Positions 1-7,132 are shown, numbered from the stretch's first letter. The stretch is 7,132 nt of DNA from Maribacter sp. (GCA_030730545.1 JANQUX010000180.1:1-7132); one strand, 5' to 3'. The notes: generated from the sequence alone by a model not told the origin. Numbers and translations: made by a program.

Positions 1-13
1 GCTTAATAAAATA

Positions 14-1838
14 TTAATTTAGTAGCACTGCACCAAAAGTATCTACAGAAAATGCATTAATTGGAATGTTAGGTAAACTACTACTTGTCGTTGAATTTAT
101 ATTTGGTGTTAATCCTAGAATTCTAAATTGATCACCGTTGCCAGGTAAATCGTTAAAAGTACCAATACCATAACCTTGATAATTACTTGCAAGGTTACGA
201 GTATCTTCATAAGCTTGTTGGGTACTTGAAATTATTTGATTCATATCTGTGGTTGCATAGCCTTGCCCTAATAAATTTTCGCCACTTCTATTAAAATCTT
301 GAAACGAGTAACCTACAAGGGCATCTAATTTAGAGTTTTCAAATTCCTTGTTATAATTAATGGTAAGTTCCATTAATTTGCTTTGAGCGTCTAAATTACT
401 TACAATTGCACGTCCATTTCCAACTACACCGTTTGTGAAACCTAGTATATTAGGGCTTACTACCTGACCTCTGGTAGATTCAGAAGTATCAAGACCGAAA
501 TTGACTTTAGCTGAAAGTTCGTCGGTGAATGCATAGTTTAAAGATACGTTTCCAAGAAATCTATCAGTAGCTGAATTATCGTCATAATATGCTAAAAGAT
601 TTGCAGGATTTCTATCTGGATCTGCTCCAACGTTTGGATTCGCTGTAAGGGTAGGATTAGAATAATAGGTAGATGCTAGTAAATCGCCAGTACTACCTGA
701 AGTTCTACTGATAAAAGGTGCTCTATCATTAATTCTAGAAACAGTTCCTTGAGCATTCAATGTCAATTTGTTATCAAAAAAACGTTGAGTTAAATTTATT
801 CTACCTGAAATACGTTCAAAATCAGTATTTTCAATGATGCCAAATTGCTTGGAGTAACCAAAAGTAGCTCTAACATTCCCAGACCCGTAATTTTGTGAGT
901 AAGAAAGGTTATTGTCAGTAGAAGCAGTGGTTCTGAAAAGATATTCTTGCCAGTCTGTAGAGCCACCAAGGTCAGCTCCACCTCTTTCTACAAATTCTTC
1001 AGCAGATAGAAGATCATAAGTATTTGCTACGGTCGCAATATTCAAATTACTAGAGAAGCCCCATTGACCCGAAGTTCCTCCACCTTTTCCAGATTTAGTT
1101 GTAATTACAACTACACCATTTGCACCTCTAGAACCATAGATAGCTGTTGCAGAAGCATCTTTAAGAACACTCATGCTTTCGATATCGTTAGGGTTAATAA
1201 AGTTTAATGGGTTTTTAGCGCCACTACTACCTGCGCCTAAATCTCCACCTGAAGCAGAAACACTTTCATTTGATACAGGTACTCCATCAATAACAAATAA
1301 TGGACTGTTGTTTCCACGTACAGAACCAGCACCTCTAATTCTCAAAGTAATGCCGGCACCTGGCTCTCCACTAGCTTGCGAAATTTGTACCCCTGCAGTT
1401 TTACCTTGTATCAGTTGTTCTGGAGATGAAATAATACCTCCATTAAAATCTTCTGAAGAAACAGAAGATACAGATCCCGTAGCATCTTTAACAGTTGTAG
1501 TACCGTAACCGATAATTACAACTTCTTCTAATGCTTCGGCATCTTCGTCTAAAGTGAAGTTGATTGAAGTTGATTGAAGTTCTACCGTTAATTGCTACCT
1601 CTTGAGTTTTGTAGCCGATATAACTAACAATAAGTACAGCACCTTCTTCAGCGGTCAATGTGTAATTACCGTCAAAATCAGTTTGTGTACCATTCGTTGT
1701 TCCTTTTTCAAGAACACTAGCTCCTGGTAAAGGTCCACTTGAATCTGAAACAGTTCCAGATACTTCTTGTGCCTGTATAAATCCGAAGCACAAAAATGCA
1801 CCGAGAACTAACAGACTTTTAAGGAATGTAATCTTCAT
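14..1838 (-). pseudogene. susC: SusC/RagA-family TonB-linked outer-membrane transporter, frameshifted and truncated
   Basis: This gene encodes an outer-membrane TonB-dependent transporter of the SusC type, which works with a SusD lipoprotein to import oligosaccharides; the neighbours point to maltodextrins. It starts at ATG 1838 with a signal peptide (MKITFLKSLLVLGAF, cleaved after about residue 24, FIQAQ). A carboxypeptidase-D-like regulatory domain follows (about residues 25-95, EVSGTVSD, FDGNYTL, SYIGYKTQEVAI). The frame then breaks: a 10-bp duplication sends translation into LHFRRRCRS and to a stop at 1488-1490. If one repeat copy is removed, the frame runs on through a TonB-box-like segment (EEVVIIGYGT), the plug (PLFVIDGVPV) and the SusC signature GSRGANGVVVITTKSG (about 1088-1135) into barrel strands. 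It then stops at TAA 14-16. The repaired product would be 604 residues, against roughly 1000 for the family, so the C-terminal barrel is missing. The identity is certain; whether the lesions are real or sequencing errors is not. Confidence 0.88.
1555..1581. repeat. 10-bp tandem repeat (2.7 copies) causing the susC frameshift
   Basis: The tract has period 10 (unit TTGATTGAAG on the plus strand) over 27 bases. On the coding strand it reads ACTTCAATCA twice and then ACTTCA. As written, the susC frame gives SINFNQLHFRR. Deleting exactly one unit gives SINFTLDEDAEALEEVVIIGYGT, the expected end of the N-terminal domain joined to the plug. One copy is therefore an extra insertion that shifts the frame by one base. 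The 17 bases left after removing a copy still contain a 7-bp direct repeat (TGAAGTT-GAT-TGAAGTT), which suits slipped-strand duplication. Gain or loss of one unit changes the frame. Confidence 0.93.
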
Positions 1839-1904
1839 AAATTGTTAATTTAAGTTGAGTTAATTTAATTTCAATTGTTAAAAATATGTAAAAAGCGGTG
1901 TTGG

Positions 1905-1912
1905 CAAAGGTA
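1905..1912 (-). promoter_or_regulatory. Candidate Bacteroidota -7 promoter element for susC
   Basis: The minus strand reads TACCTTTG, a full match to the Bacteroidota -7 consensus TAnnTTTG, 66 bases upstream of the susC ATG. It implies a start site near 1900 and a leader of about 60 bases. No TTG lies at the expected -33 distance; that position falls inside the operator at 1932-1947, which begins 19 bases upstream of this element. The motif match is direct; promoter activity is inferred. Confidence 0.5.
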
Positions 1913-1931
1913 TTGTTTAAGTTAAAATGTT

Positions 1932-1947
1932 ACGAAAACGGTTTCGT
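1932..1947. promoter_or_regulatory. LacI-family operator palindrome with central CpG
   Basis: The sequence ACGAAAACGGTTTCGT is a near-perfect palindrome: 8-base half-sites match at 7 of 8 positions and the axis lies between C and G of a central CpG. This is the classic operator form of the LacI family (compare the PurR operator, ACGCAAACGTTTGCGT), in which a hinge-helix leucine intercalates at the CpG. The regulator encoded from 2162 has the matching hinge (NNIALSL), so it is the obvious ligand. The site overlaps the place of the susC -33 element. No second copy was seen upstream of the other genes in the window. Confidence 0.72.
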
Positions 1948-1996
1948 GTTGATAACTTTTCTTTTTTTGATAGTATAATGAATGCGAATAGGTAAT

Positions 1997-2013
1997 ATTA
2001 TGATATTCATAAT
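1997..2013. repeat. AT-rich inverted repeat in the divergent spacer
   Basis: ATTATGATATTCATAAT has perfect 7-base arms around a 3-base centre. It lies between the operator and the regulator gene and could be a protein-binding site. Such a palindrome is not very improbable by chance in a spacer this AT-rich, and it has no T-run to suggest a terminator. Confidence 0.35.
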
Positions 2014-2161
2014 TAATATAGAGGTAAAATGTGAATATTTGATTGAAGTCCAAATATAAGAAAAATTCCTTTTTGTATATATTTACCAAATATCATCTAT
2101 TTCCCAACTTTATTTTTTAGATTAATTTAAGTTATTATCTTAAAAATTTAAACTCCATTTT

Positions 2162-3184
2162 TTGAAACAAAAAATCACCTTAAAAGATATTGCTAAAGAA
2201 CTTGATGTTTCTATTTCTACAGTGTCAAAGGCATTGAAAAATAGCAAAGAGATTGGTAAAGACACAAAAGATAGAATTAAAGCTTTTGCAAAATTCTATA
2301 ATTACCGTCCTAATAATATAGCCCTTAGCTTAAAAAATAAAAGAACAAAAAATATAGGGGTAATAATTCCTGATATTGTTCATCATTTTTTTACTACAGT
2401 CTTTAGGGGTATAGAAATGTATGCCAATCAAATGGGTTATAATGTAATTGTTTGCATTTCTGATGAATCGTTTGATAAAGAGGTTATTAATATGGAAATG
2501 TTAGCGAATGGCAGTATAGACGGTTTCATATTATCGTTAAGTGCAGAAACACAGCGAAGAAATGATTTTACACATTTAAAAGAATTATTAGATCAAGGTA
2601 TACCCATAGTACTTTTTGATAGAGTAACCCAAGACGTTGCATGTGATAAGGTAATATTGAATGATATTGAAATATCGCGCGAATCTGTAACACATTTTAT
2701 AAAGACAGGGTCTAAAAAAATAGCATTGATTACGACCGAGAATTATTTTAATGTAAGTGAAAGTAGAAAAGAGGGTTATCTAAAAGCTTTAAAGGATAAT
2801 AATATTCCGTTCGATGAGAATTTAATTTTGACGTTACCTCATGATTTGGACAATACAAAGCTAATAACAGAGTTTTTTCAGAAAAATAAAATAGAAGCGG
2901 TATTATGTGTTAATGAGATTTTTGCAGTTCAATGCATGAGTGTTATTCAGCAATTGGGTTTTAAGATACCAGACGAAATTTCGATTATCGGATTTACAGA
3001 CGGAATCTTATCCAGATACTCTTCGCCTAAACTTAGTACTGTAGCCCAGCATGGTGAGAAAATGGGCGAACTAGCAGCTAAAATGCTGATAAATAGAATG
3101 GAGTCAACTGAATTAGTAGAAGAGCCTTTTAGAACAGAGGTAATAAATGCAACATTAATTAAAAGAGGTTCTACAATCAATTAA
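2162..3184 (+). CDS. LacI-family transcriptional regulator of maltose utilisation (predicted)
   Basis: This 340-residue protein has the standard LacI/GalR layout. An N-terminal helix-turn-helix occupies residues 5-25 (ITLKDIAKELDVSISTVSKAL). A hinge helix lies at about 50-58 (PNNIALSLK), with L57 in the place of the leucine that intercalates at the operator CpG. The periplasmic-binding-protein-like effector domain starts at about 64 (NIGVIIPDIVHHFF) and includes a typical C-terminal stretch (ISIIGFTDG, LSTVAQHGEKMGELAAKML). The start is TTG at 2162: an in-frame TAA at 2141-2143 blocks any upstream start, and the product begins MKQKITLKDIAK as is usual for the family. It lies 13 bases upstream of pgmB and is probably its operon partner. 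The likely target is the operator at 1932-1947, and the effector is probably maltose or a related sugar, inferred from the neighbours. Whether it represses or activates cannot be told from sequence. Confidence 0.92.
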   Translation: MKQKITLKDIAKELDVSISTVSKALKNSKEIGKDTKDRIKAFAKFYNYRPNNIALSLKNKRTKNIGVIIPDIVHHFFTTVFRGIEMYANQMGYNVIVCISDESFDKEVINMEMLANGSIDGFILSLSAETQRRNDFTHLKELLDQGIPIVLFDRVTQDVACDKVILNDIEISRESVTHFIKTGSKKIALITTENYFNVSESRKEGYLKALKDNNIPFDENLILTLPHDLDNTKLITEFFQKNKIEAVLCVNEIFAVQCMSVIQQLGFKIPDEISIIGFTDGILSRYSSPKLSTVAQHGEKMGELAAKMLINRMESTELVEEPFRTEVINATLIKRGSTIN

Positions 3185-3197
3185 TATTTTTGTGATA

Positions 3198-3866
3198 ATG
3201 GAGAAAGTAGGTTTTATATTTGACTTAGATGGTGTTATAGTTGATACGGCTAAATATCATTATTTAGCTTGGCGCAAACTGGCCAATGAATTAGGGTTTG
3301 AATTTACCAAAGAGCAGAACGAACTCTTTAAAGGTGTCAGTCGAAAACGATGCTTAGAGATTCTTTTAGATATTGGGAATATAACGGCTACACAAGATGA
3401 GTTCGATACTTGGATGGTAGAGAAAAATGTTGATTATCTAGCTTACATCGAAAAGATGGATTCAAGTGAAATTCTACCAGATGTAACAAGGGTTTTGCAA
3501 TATTTAAAGAATAAAAACATTCCGATAGCATTGGGTTCGGCCAGTAAGAATGCAAGACCTATTTTAGAGAAAGTGAACCTATTATCTTATTTTGATAGTG
3601 TTGTCGATGGTAATAGTGTAACTAAAGCTAAACCAGATCCAGAGGTGTTTTTGATTGCAGCGAATAATTTAGGTGTTGCAGCAAATTCATGTGTGGTCTT
3701 TGAAGATGCAGTTGCCGGTATTCAAGCGGCTAATGCTGCGAATATGGTAAGCATAGGTATAGGAGATGCTGAAATATTAAATGAGGCAGATTATAACTTT
3801 AAAGATTTTACCGAAATGACCGATGATTTTTTACAATCATTACTTAATAAAGAGCGTAAAGCTTAA
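3198..3866 (+). CDS. pgmB: Beta-phosphoglucomutase (HAD superfamily)
   Basis: This cytoplasmic enzyme converts beta-D-glucose 1-phosphate to glucose 6-phosphate through a beta-glucose 1,6-bisphosphate intermediate. The 222-residue product has all the landmarks of the family. These are FDLDGVIVDTAKYH with the nucleophile D9 and acid/base D11, the substrate-contacting cap motif KGVSR (45-49), and GSASKN with S114 and N118. They also include the phosphate-binding K145 (KAKPDPEVF) and the magnesium-binding pair E169-D170 (FEDAVAG). Numbering from S114 onward coincides with the Lactococcus lactis enzyme. I chose ATG 3198 over the in-frame GTG 3192 because the protein then begins directly at MEKVGFIFDLDG. 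The maltose phosphorylase gene starts 50 bases downstream and makes the exact substrate of this enzyme, which fixes the assignment over other HAD phosphatases. Confidence 0.95.
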   Translation: MEKVGFIFDLDGVIVDTAKYHYLAWRKLANELGFEFTKEQNELFKGVSRKRCLEILLDIGNITATQDEFDTWMVEKNVDYLAYIEKMDSSEILPDVTRVLQYLKNKNIPIALGSASKNARPILEKVNLLSYFDSVVDGNSVTKAKPDPEVFLIAANNLGVAANSCVVFEDAVAGIQAANAANMVSIGIGDAEILNEADYNFKDFTEMTDDFLQSLLNKERKA

Positions 3867-3916
3867 ATTAGAATGTTTATCTCTAGTTTCTTTTTTTAAA
3901 ATTCAATATAAATTTC

Positions 3917-6220
3917 ATGAATCAAGATTATATAAAACCAGATAATTGGTGCATTATAGAAGAAGGTTTCGATCAAGAAAACGTAAAATCTTCAGAAAGT
4001 ATTTTTAGTATAGGTAACGGTGCCATGGGGCAACGTGCCAATTTTGAAGAAACCTATACTGGCGAAACTTTTCAAGGTAGTTATATTGCAGGTGTTTATT
4101 ATCCTGATAAAACTCGTGTAGGATGGTGGAAAAACGGCTATCCAGAATATTTTGCAAAGGTTTTGAACGCTCCTAATTGGATCGGAATCAAAATTTATGT
4201 TGATGGGGTAAAGTTCGATTTGGCAACGAGTAAAAAAGTGTCAAATTTTAGACGAGAATTGAATATGAAAGAGGGTGTTTATACCCGTAGCTTTCAAGCA
4301 GTAACAACTAATAATGTAGAAATAGAAGTTGTTGTAAAACGATTCTTAAGTATAGATATTGATACGGTAGGTGCCATTGCATATACTATTAAGGTATTAA
4401 AAACAGATGCTACCATAGTATTTGAGCCATATTTAGATAGTGGTATTACTAATGAAGATAGTAACTGGGACGACAAATTCTGGAATACAACAAATGTAAG
4501 TACAGCTGATAATCGTGCCTTTATAGAGGCGCATACTATGAAAACTGAATTTAAGACCTGTACCTTTATGCAGGCTTCATTAGAATATAATGGGAATCAG
4601 GTTTCGGGTGTGCCGTCTGAAAAGACAGATTCATTTGTGTCTTTAAAATTTGAGCAAAATGTAAAGGCAGACGAATCTGTTACGTTGACGAAATTTGGCG
4701 GTTACACTGTTGCAAGAAATCACCCTAATCAAGAATTGGTTCAAGTTGCACATAAGAGCTTAGATGAAGTAAGTGCTTTAGGCTTTGATCAACTATTACA
4801 AAAACAAAAAGATGCTTGGGCTGCTATTTGGGATATGAGCGATATTGTTATTGAAGGCGATGTAAAGGCGCAACAAGGCATTCGTTTTAATATTTTTCAA
4901 TTAAATCAAACCTATTTAGGTACAGATTCTAGGCTGAATATTGGTCCGAAAGGATTTACAGGTGAGAAATACGGCGGTAGTACCTATTGGGATACCGAGG
5001 CATACTGTATTCCTTTCTATATGGCGACCAAAGATGATAAGGTAGCCAGAAAGCTATTAAAATATCGATACAACCATTTAGAAAAGGCTATTGAAAATGC
5101 CAAGAAATTAGGTTTCTCTAATGGAGCGGCATTATACCCAATGGTAACCATGAATGGCGAAGAGTGCCATAATGAATGGGAGATTACTTTTGAGGAAATT
5201 CATAGAAACGGAGCTATTGCTTTTGCAATCCATAACTATTATAGATATACCGGCGATTACAGTTACATCCCAGAAATGGGTTTAGAAGTACTTATAGGTA
5301 TTTCTAGATTTTGGCATCAACGTGTAAACTTATCTAAGGATAAAAATAAATATGTGATGCTTGGGGTTACAGGACCTAATGAATATGAAAATAATGTCAA
5401 TAATAACTGGTATACCAACTATTTGGCGAAATGGTGTATTAATTATACGCTTACGCAATTAGAGAAGGTTAAAAGCGGTTATTCAGATGATTATCATAGA
5501 ATAATAGGTAAAACTAAACTTACGGATAGAGAGTGTGATAAATGGAGAAAAGTCGCCAATAAAATGTATTTACCATATTCGAAAGAGCATGGGGTGTTTT
5601 TACAGCAAGACGGCTTTTTAGATAAAGATTTGGTGAGGGTAAATGATTTGCCAAAAACAGAAAGACCAATTAATCAAAAATGGAGTTGGGACAGAATTTT
5701 AAGATCTCCATATATAAAACAAGCTGATGTTTTACAGGGCTTTTACTTTTTTGAAGAAGATTTCTCAGTAGAAGATTTAGAAAAACATTTCGATTTCTAT
5801 GAGCCTTTTACCGTTCATGAATCTTCTTTGTCGCCATGTGTGCATAGTATTCAAGCAGCGAAGTTGGGCAGAATGGAACAGGCGTATAATTTCTATTTAA
5901 GAACATCGAGGCTAGATTTAGATGACTATAATAAAGAGGTCGAAGAGGGTTTGCACATTACTTCAATGGCTGGTACTTGGATGAGCATAGTTGAAGGTTT
6001 TGGAGGCATGCGTGTTATAAACGATAAGTTATCATTTAAGCCACAAATACCGAATCAGTGGAGTGCATATTCTTTTAAGGTTAATTTTAGAAATAGAATT
6101 ATCAAGGTAAATGTTACTGCTAAAAACACAACTTTTCAACTAATTGGTACCGAAGAAGTGACCATTCGCGTTAACGGGAAGAAAGTAGCATTGTTTCCAG
6201 ATGAATTGACTACTGTGTAA
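3917..6220 (+). CDS. mapA: Maltose phosphorylase (glycoside hydrolase family 65)
   Basis: This cytoplasmic enzyme splits maltose with inorganic phosphate to glucose and beta-glucose 1-phosphate, with inversion. The 767-residue length is normal for the family. An N-terminal beta-sandwich (about 1-270) opens with SIGNGAMGQRANFEE. The (alpha/alpha)6 catalytic barrel (about 320-690) carries STYWDTEAYC (W358-E361), the loop HNEWEITFE (418-426), GPNEYENNVNNNWYTN with the predicted general acid E489, KQADV (K601-Q602) and HESSLSP (634-640). The last two line the phosphate site. A short C-terminal beta domain ends the protein. The HNEWEITFE loop is the acceptor-site loop that in characterised lactobacillus enzymes marks maltose rather than trehalose or kojibiose specificity. 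There is no signal peptide. No clear terminator separates it from pgmB upstream or the GH13 gene 45 bases downstream. Substrate specificity is inferred from motif and context. Confidence 0.95.
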   Translation: MNQDYIKPDNWCIIEEGFDQENVKSSESIFSIGNGAMGQRANFEETYTGETFQGSYIAGVYYPDKTRVGWWKNGYPEYFAKVLNAPNWIGIKIYVDGVKFDLATSKKVSNFRRELNMKEGVYTRSFQAVTTNNVEIEVVVKRFLSIDIDTVGAIAYTIKVLKTDATIVFEPYLDSGITNEDSNWDDKFWNTTNVSTADNRAFIEAHTMKTEFKTCTFMQASLEYNGNQVSGVPSEKTDSFVSLKFEQNVKADESVTLTKFGGYTVARNHPNQELVQVAHKSLDEVSALGFDQLLQKQKDAWAAIWDMSDIVIEGDVKAQQGIRFNIFQLNQTYLGTDSRLNIGPKGFTGEKYGGSTYWDTEAYCIPFYMATKDDKVARKLLKYRYNHLEKAIENAKKLGFSNGAALYPMVTMNGEECHNEWEITFEEIHRNGAIAFAIHNYYRYTGDYSYIPEMGLEVLIGISRFWHQRVNLSKDKNKYVMLGVTGPNEYENNVNNNWYTNYLAKWCINYTLTQLEKVKSGYSDDYHRIIGKTKLTDRECDKWRKVANKMYLPYSKEHGVFLQQDGFLDKDLVRVNDLPKTERPINQKWSWDRILRSPYIKQADVLQGFYFFEEDFSVEDLEKHFDFYEPFTVHESSLSPCVHSIQAAKLGRMEQAYNFYLRTSRLDLDDYNKEVEEGLHITSMAGTWMSIVEGFGGMRVINDKLSFKPQIPNQWSAYSFKVNFRNRIIKVNVTAKNTTFQLIGTEEVTIRVNGKKVALFPDELTTV

Positions 6221-6265
6221 AAAGGCGTTAGTTTAGTACTTTAAAGTTTAAAATTGAATTACCCC

Positions 6266-7132
6266 ATGAATAATAAGATTGTAATTTATCATGTATTTAC
6301 CAGGCTTTTTGGTAATACAAATACCAACAATAAGCCATGGGGTACCATCGAAGAAAACGGAGTAGGGAAGTTTGCTGATTTTAATAAAAAAGCGCTTGCA
6401 GAGATTAAAGATTTAGGTATTACCCATATTTGGTATACAGGTATACCGCATCACGCTGTAATTAATGACTATACTGAATTCGGTATTTCAAATGATGATC
6501 CAGATGTAGTCAAAGGCAGAGCGGGTTCACCTTACGCGGTTAAAGATTATTACAATGTTAACCCCGATTTGGCTAAGGATCCCTCAAAAAGGTTAAAGGA
6601 GTTCAAATCTTTAATTGATCGTACACATAAGGCGGGCATGAAGGTGATTATTGATATTGTACCCAACCATGTCGCCAGAAAGTATGAAGGAAAGACAAAC
6701 CCTAAAGGGGTTTCTGATTTCGGATTTGGCGATGATACATCCGTTGAATATCAAAAAGACAATAATTTTTATTACATCCCGGGAACGGAATTCCAAACTC
6801 CACAATGGCGAGATGGTTATGTACCTTTAGGTGGTCATGTTCCGAAGTATACAAATAACAAGCTAGTTGAAATACCAGCGAAATGGACAGGTAATGGCTC
6901 TCGTAGTGTGCAGCCAGATATGAACGATTGGTATGAGACCGTTCGAATTAATTACGGAGTACGACCAGATGGTGGGCTAGATTTTGACATGCTACCAAAT
7001 GATTTCGGCGAGAAAGGTTACGAAGAGCATTTTAATTATTGGAAAAAGAGAGTAGTACCTAGTTCTTGGCGCAAGTTTAGAGATATTGCCTTGTATTGGT
7101 TATCAATGGGCGTTGACGGCTTTAGATATGAT
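6266..7132 (+). CDS. GH13 alpha-amylase-family enzyme, 3' end outside the window
   Basis: The frame is open from ATG 6266 to the last base (289 codons) and continues beyond the window. The product begins MNNKIVIYHVFTRLFGN, followed by the first strands of a GH13 TIM barrel (ALAEIKDLGITHIWYTG). Conserved region I is IIDIVPNHV (D130, N134, H135). Region II is MGVDGFRYD, whose last residue, D289, is the predicted catalytic nucleophile and the final codon visible. The acid/base Glu and transition-state Asp lie outside. There is no signal peptide, so a cytoplasmic enzyme is likely, hydrolysing or rearranging imported maltodextrins to feed maltose phosphorylase. It follows that gene by 45 bases with no terminator, so it is probably in the same operon. 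Substrate and subfamily (alpha-amylase, alpha-glucosidase or transferase) cannot be settled from this part. Confidence 0.9.
   Translation, partial: MNNKIVIYHVFTRLFGNTNTNNKPWGTIEENGVGKFADFNKKALAEIKDLGITHIWYTGIPHHAVINDYTEFGISNDDPDVVKGRAGSPYAVKDYYNVNPDLAKDPSKRLKEFKSLIDRTHKAGMKVIIDIVPNHVARKYEGKTNPKGVSDFGFGDDTSVEYQKDNNFYYIPGTEFQTPQWRDGYVPLGGHVPKYTNNKLVEIPAKWTGNGSRSVQPDMNDWYETVRINYGVRPDGGLDFDMLPNDFGEKGYEEHFNYWKKRVVPSSWRKFRDIALYWLSMGVDGFRYD

Larger units (their letters stand above)
1839..2161. promoter_or_regulatory. Divergent control region between susC and the regulator operon
   Basis: This 323-base, very AT-rich spacer separates two divergently transcribed units and contains no credible open reading frame. 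It holds the LacI-type operator at 1932-1947, the candidate susC -7 element at 1905-1912, and an AT-rich inverted repeat at 1997-2013. It also carries an 11-base sequence at 2039-2049 that is identical to the unit of the susC tandem repeat. For the plus-strand operon I found no strong TAnnTTTG element with a well-spaced TTG. Near matches are AATATTTG (2034-2041) and TATTTTTT (2111-2118). Neither the ATG at 1838 nor the TTG at 2162 has a Shine-Dalgarno sequence, which is usual in Bacteroidota. Confidence 0.75.

Noticed and set aside
1343..1345. TTG as a genuine start for the downstream susC fragment
   Set aside because: The frame stays open upstream to the 10-bp repeat and encodes conserved plug sequence, so this TTG is an internal leucine codon.
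1173..1508. Open frame of 111 codons on the plus strand inside susC
   Set aside because: It is antisense to the well-recognised plug region of susC, has no recognisable domain, and is explained as a shadow of that gene.
2051..2058. Minus-strand TATATTTG as an alternative susC promoter
   Set aside because: It matches the -7 consensus, but the nearest upstream TTG (2087-2089) is 28 bases away and the leader would exceed 200 bases. The element at 1905-1912 is better placed beside the operator.
3192..3197. GTG at 3192 as the start of beta-phosphoglucomutase
   Set aside because: It adds only two residues before an ATG that gives the normal family N-terminus.
3867..3916. T-rich stretch between pgmB and maltose phosphorylase as a terminator
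   Set aside because: There is a run of T but no stable GC-containing hairpin before it.
6238..6247. ACTTTAAAGT palindrome after maltose phosphorylase
   Set aside because: It is short, AT-rich, has no loop and is not followed by a T-run; probably chance.
6611..6805. Minus-strand open frame of 64 codons, with similar short ones at 796-981, 2947-3180 and 4294-4476
   Set aside because: Each lies wholly within a clearly coding gene in another frame, with no recognisable protein features.
1..7132. CRISPR arrays, tRNA or rRNA genes, insertion sequences, attachment sites
   Set aside because: No regularly spaced repeats, transposase-like frames or structural RNA signatures were seen.

Overview
The window looks like a low-GC marine or environmental member of the Bacteroidota, most likely a flavobacterium. 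The grounds are AT-rich codons and spacers, start codons without Shine-Dalgarno sequences, a SusC/RagA-type TonB-linked outer-membrane protein, and a Bacteroidota-style -7 element (TAnnTTTG). It holds most of a maltose/maltodextrin utilisation locus. Assignments rest on motif recognition in the translations; no database search was run.

Layout. Positions 14-1838 (minus strand) hold a SusC-like TonB-dependent transporter gene that is broken as written. A perfect 10-bp tandem duplication (tract 1555-1581) shifts the frame after the N-terminal domain, and a TAA at 14-16 ends the downstream frame well short of a usual SusC. Positions 1839-2161 are a divergent control region. It carries a LacI-type operator palindrome with a central CpG (1932-1947), placed just upstream of a candidate susC -7 element (1905-1912). 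On the plus strand follow a LacI-family regulator (2162-3184, TTG start), beta-phosphoglucomutase (3198-3866), a GH65 maltose phosphorylase (3917-6220), and the first 289 codons of a GH13 alpha-amylase-family enzyme (6266-7132), which is cut by the window edge exactly at its predicted catalytic Asp. No clear terminator separates these four genes, so they probably form one operon.

How the genes fit together. A SusC/SusD pair would import maltodextrins across the outer membrane (susD is not in the window). The GH13 enzyme, apparently cytoplasmic, would trim or rearrange maltodextrins. Maltose phosphorylase would split maltose with phosphate into glucose and beta-glucose 1-phosphate, and beta-phosphoglucomutase would turn the latter into glucose 6-phosphate, saving one ATP. 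The LacI-family protein probably senses maltose or a related sugar and acts on the shared control region.

The metabolic genes are a known type of pathway, and I see no wholly new system. The most interesting features are the 10-bp duplication frameshift in susC, which could be a decay lesion, a slippage switch or a sequencing error, and the position of the operator where the susC -33 element should be.
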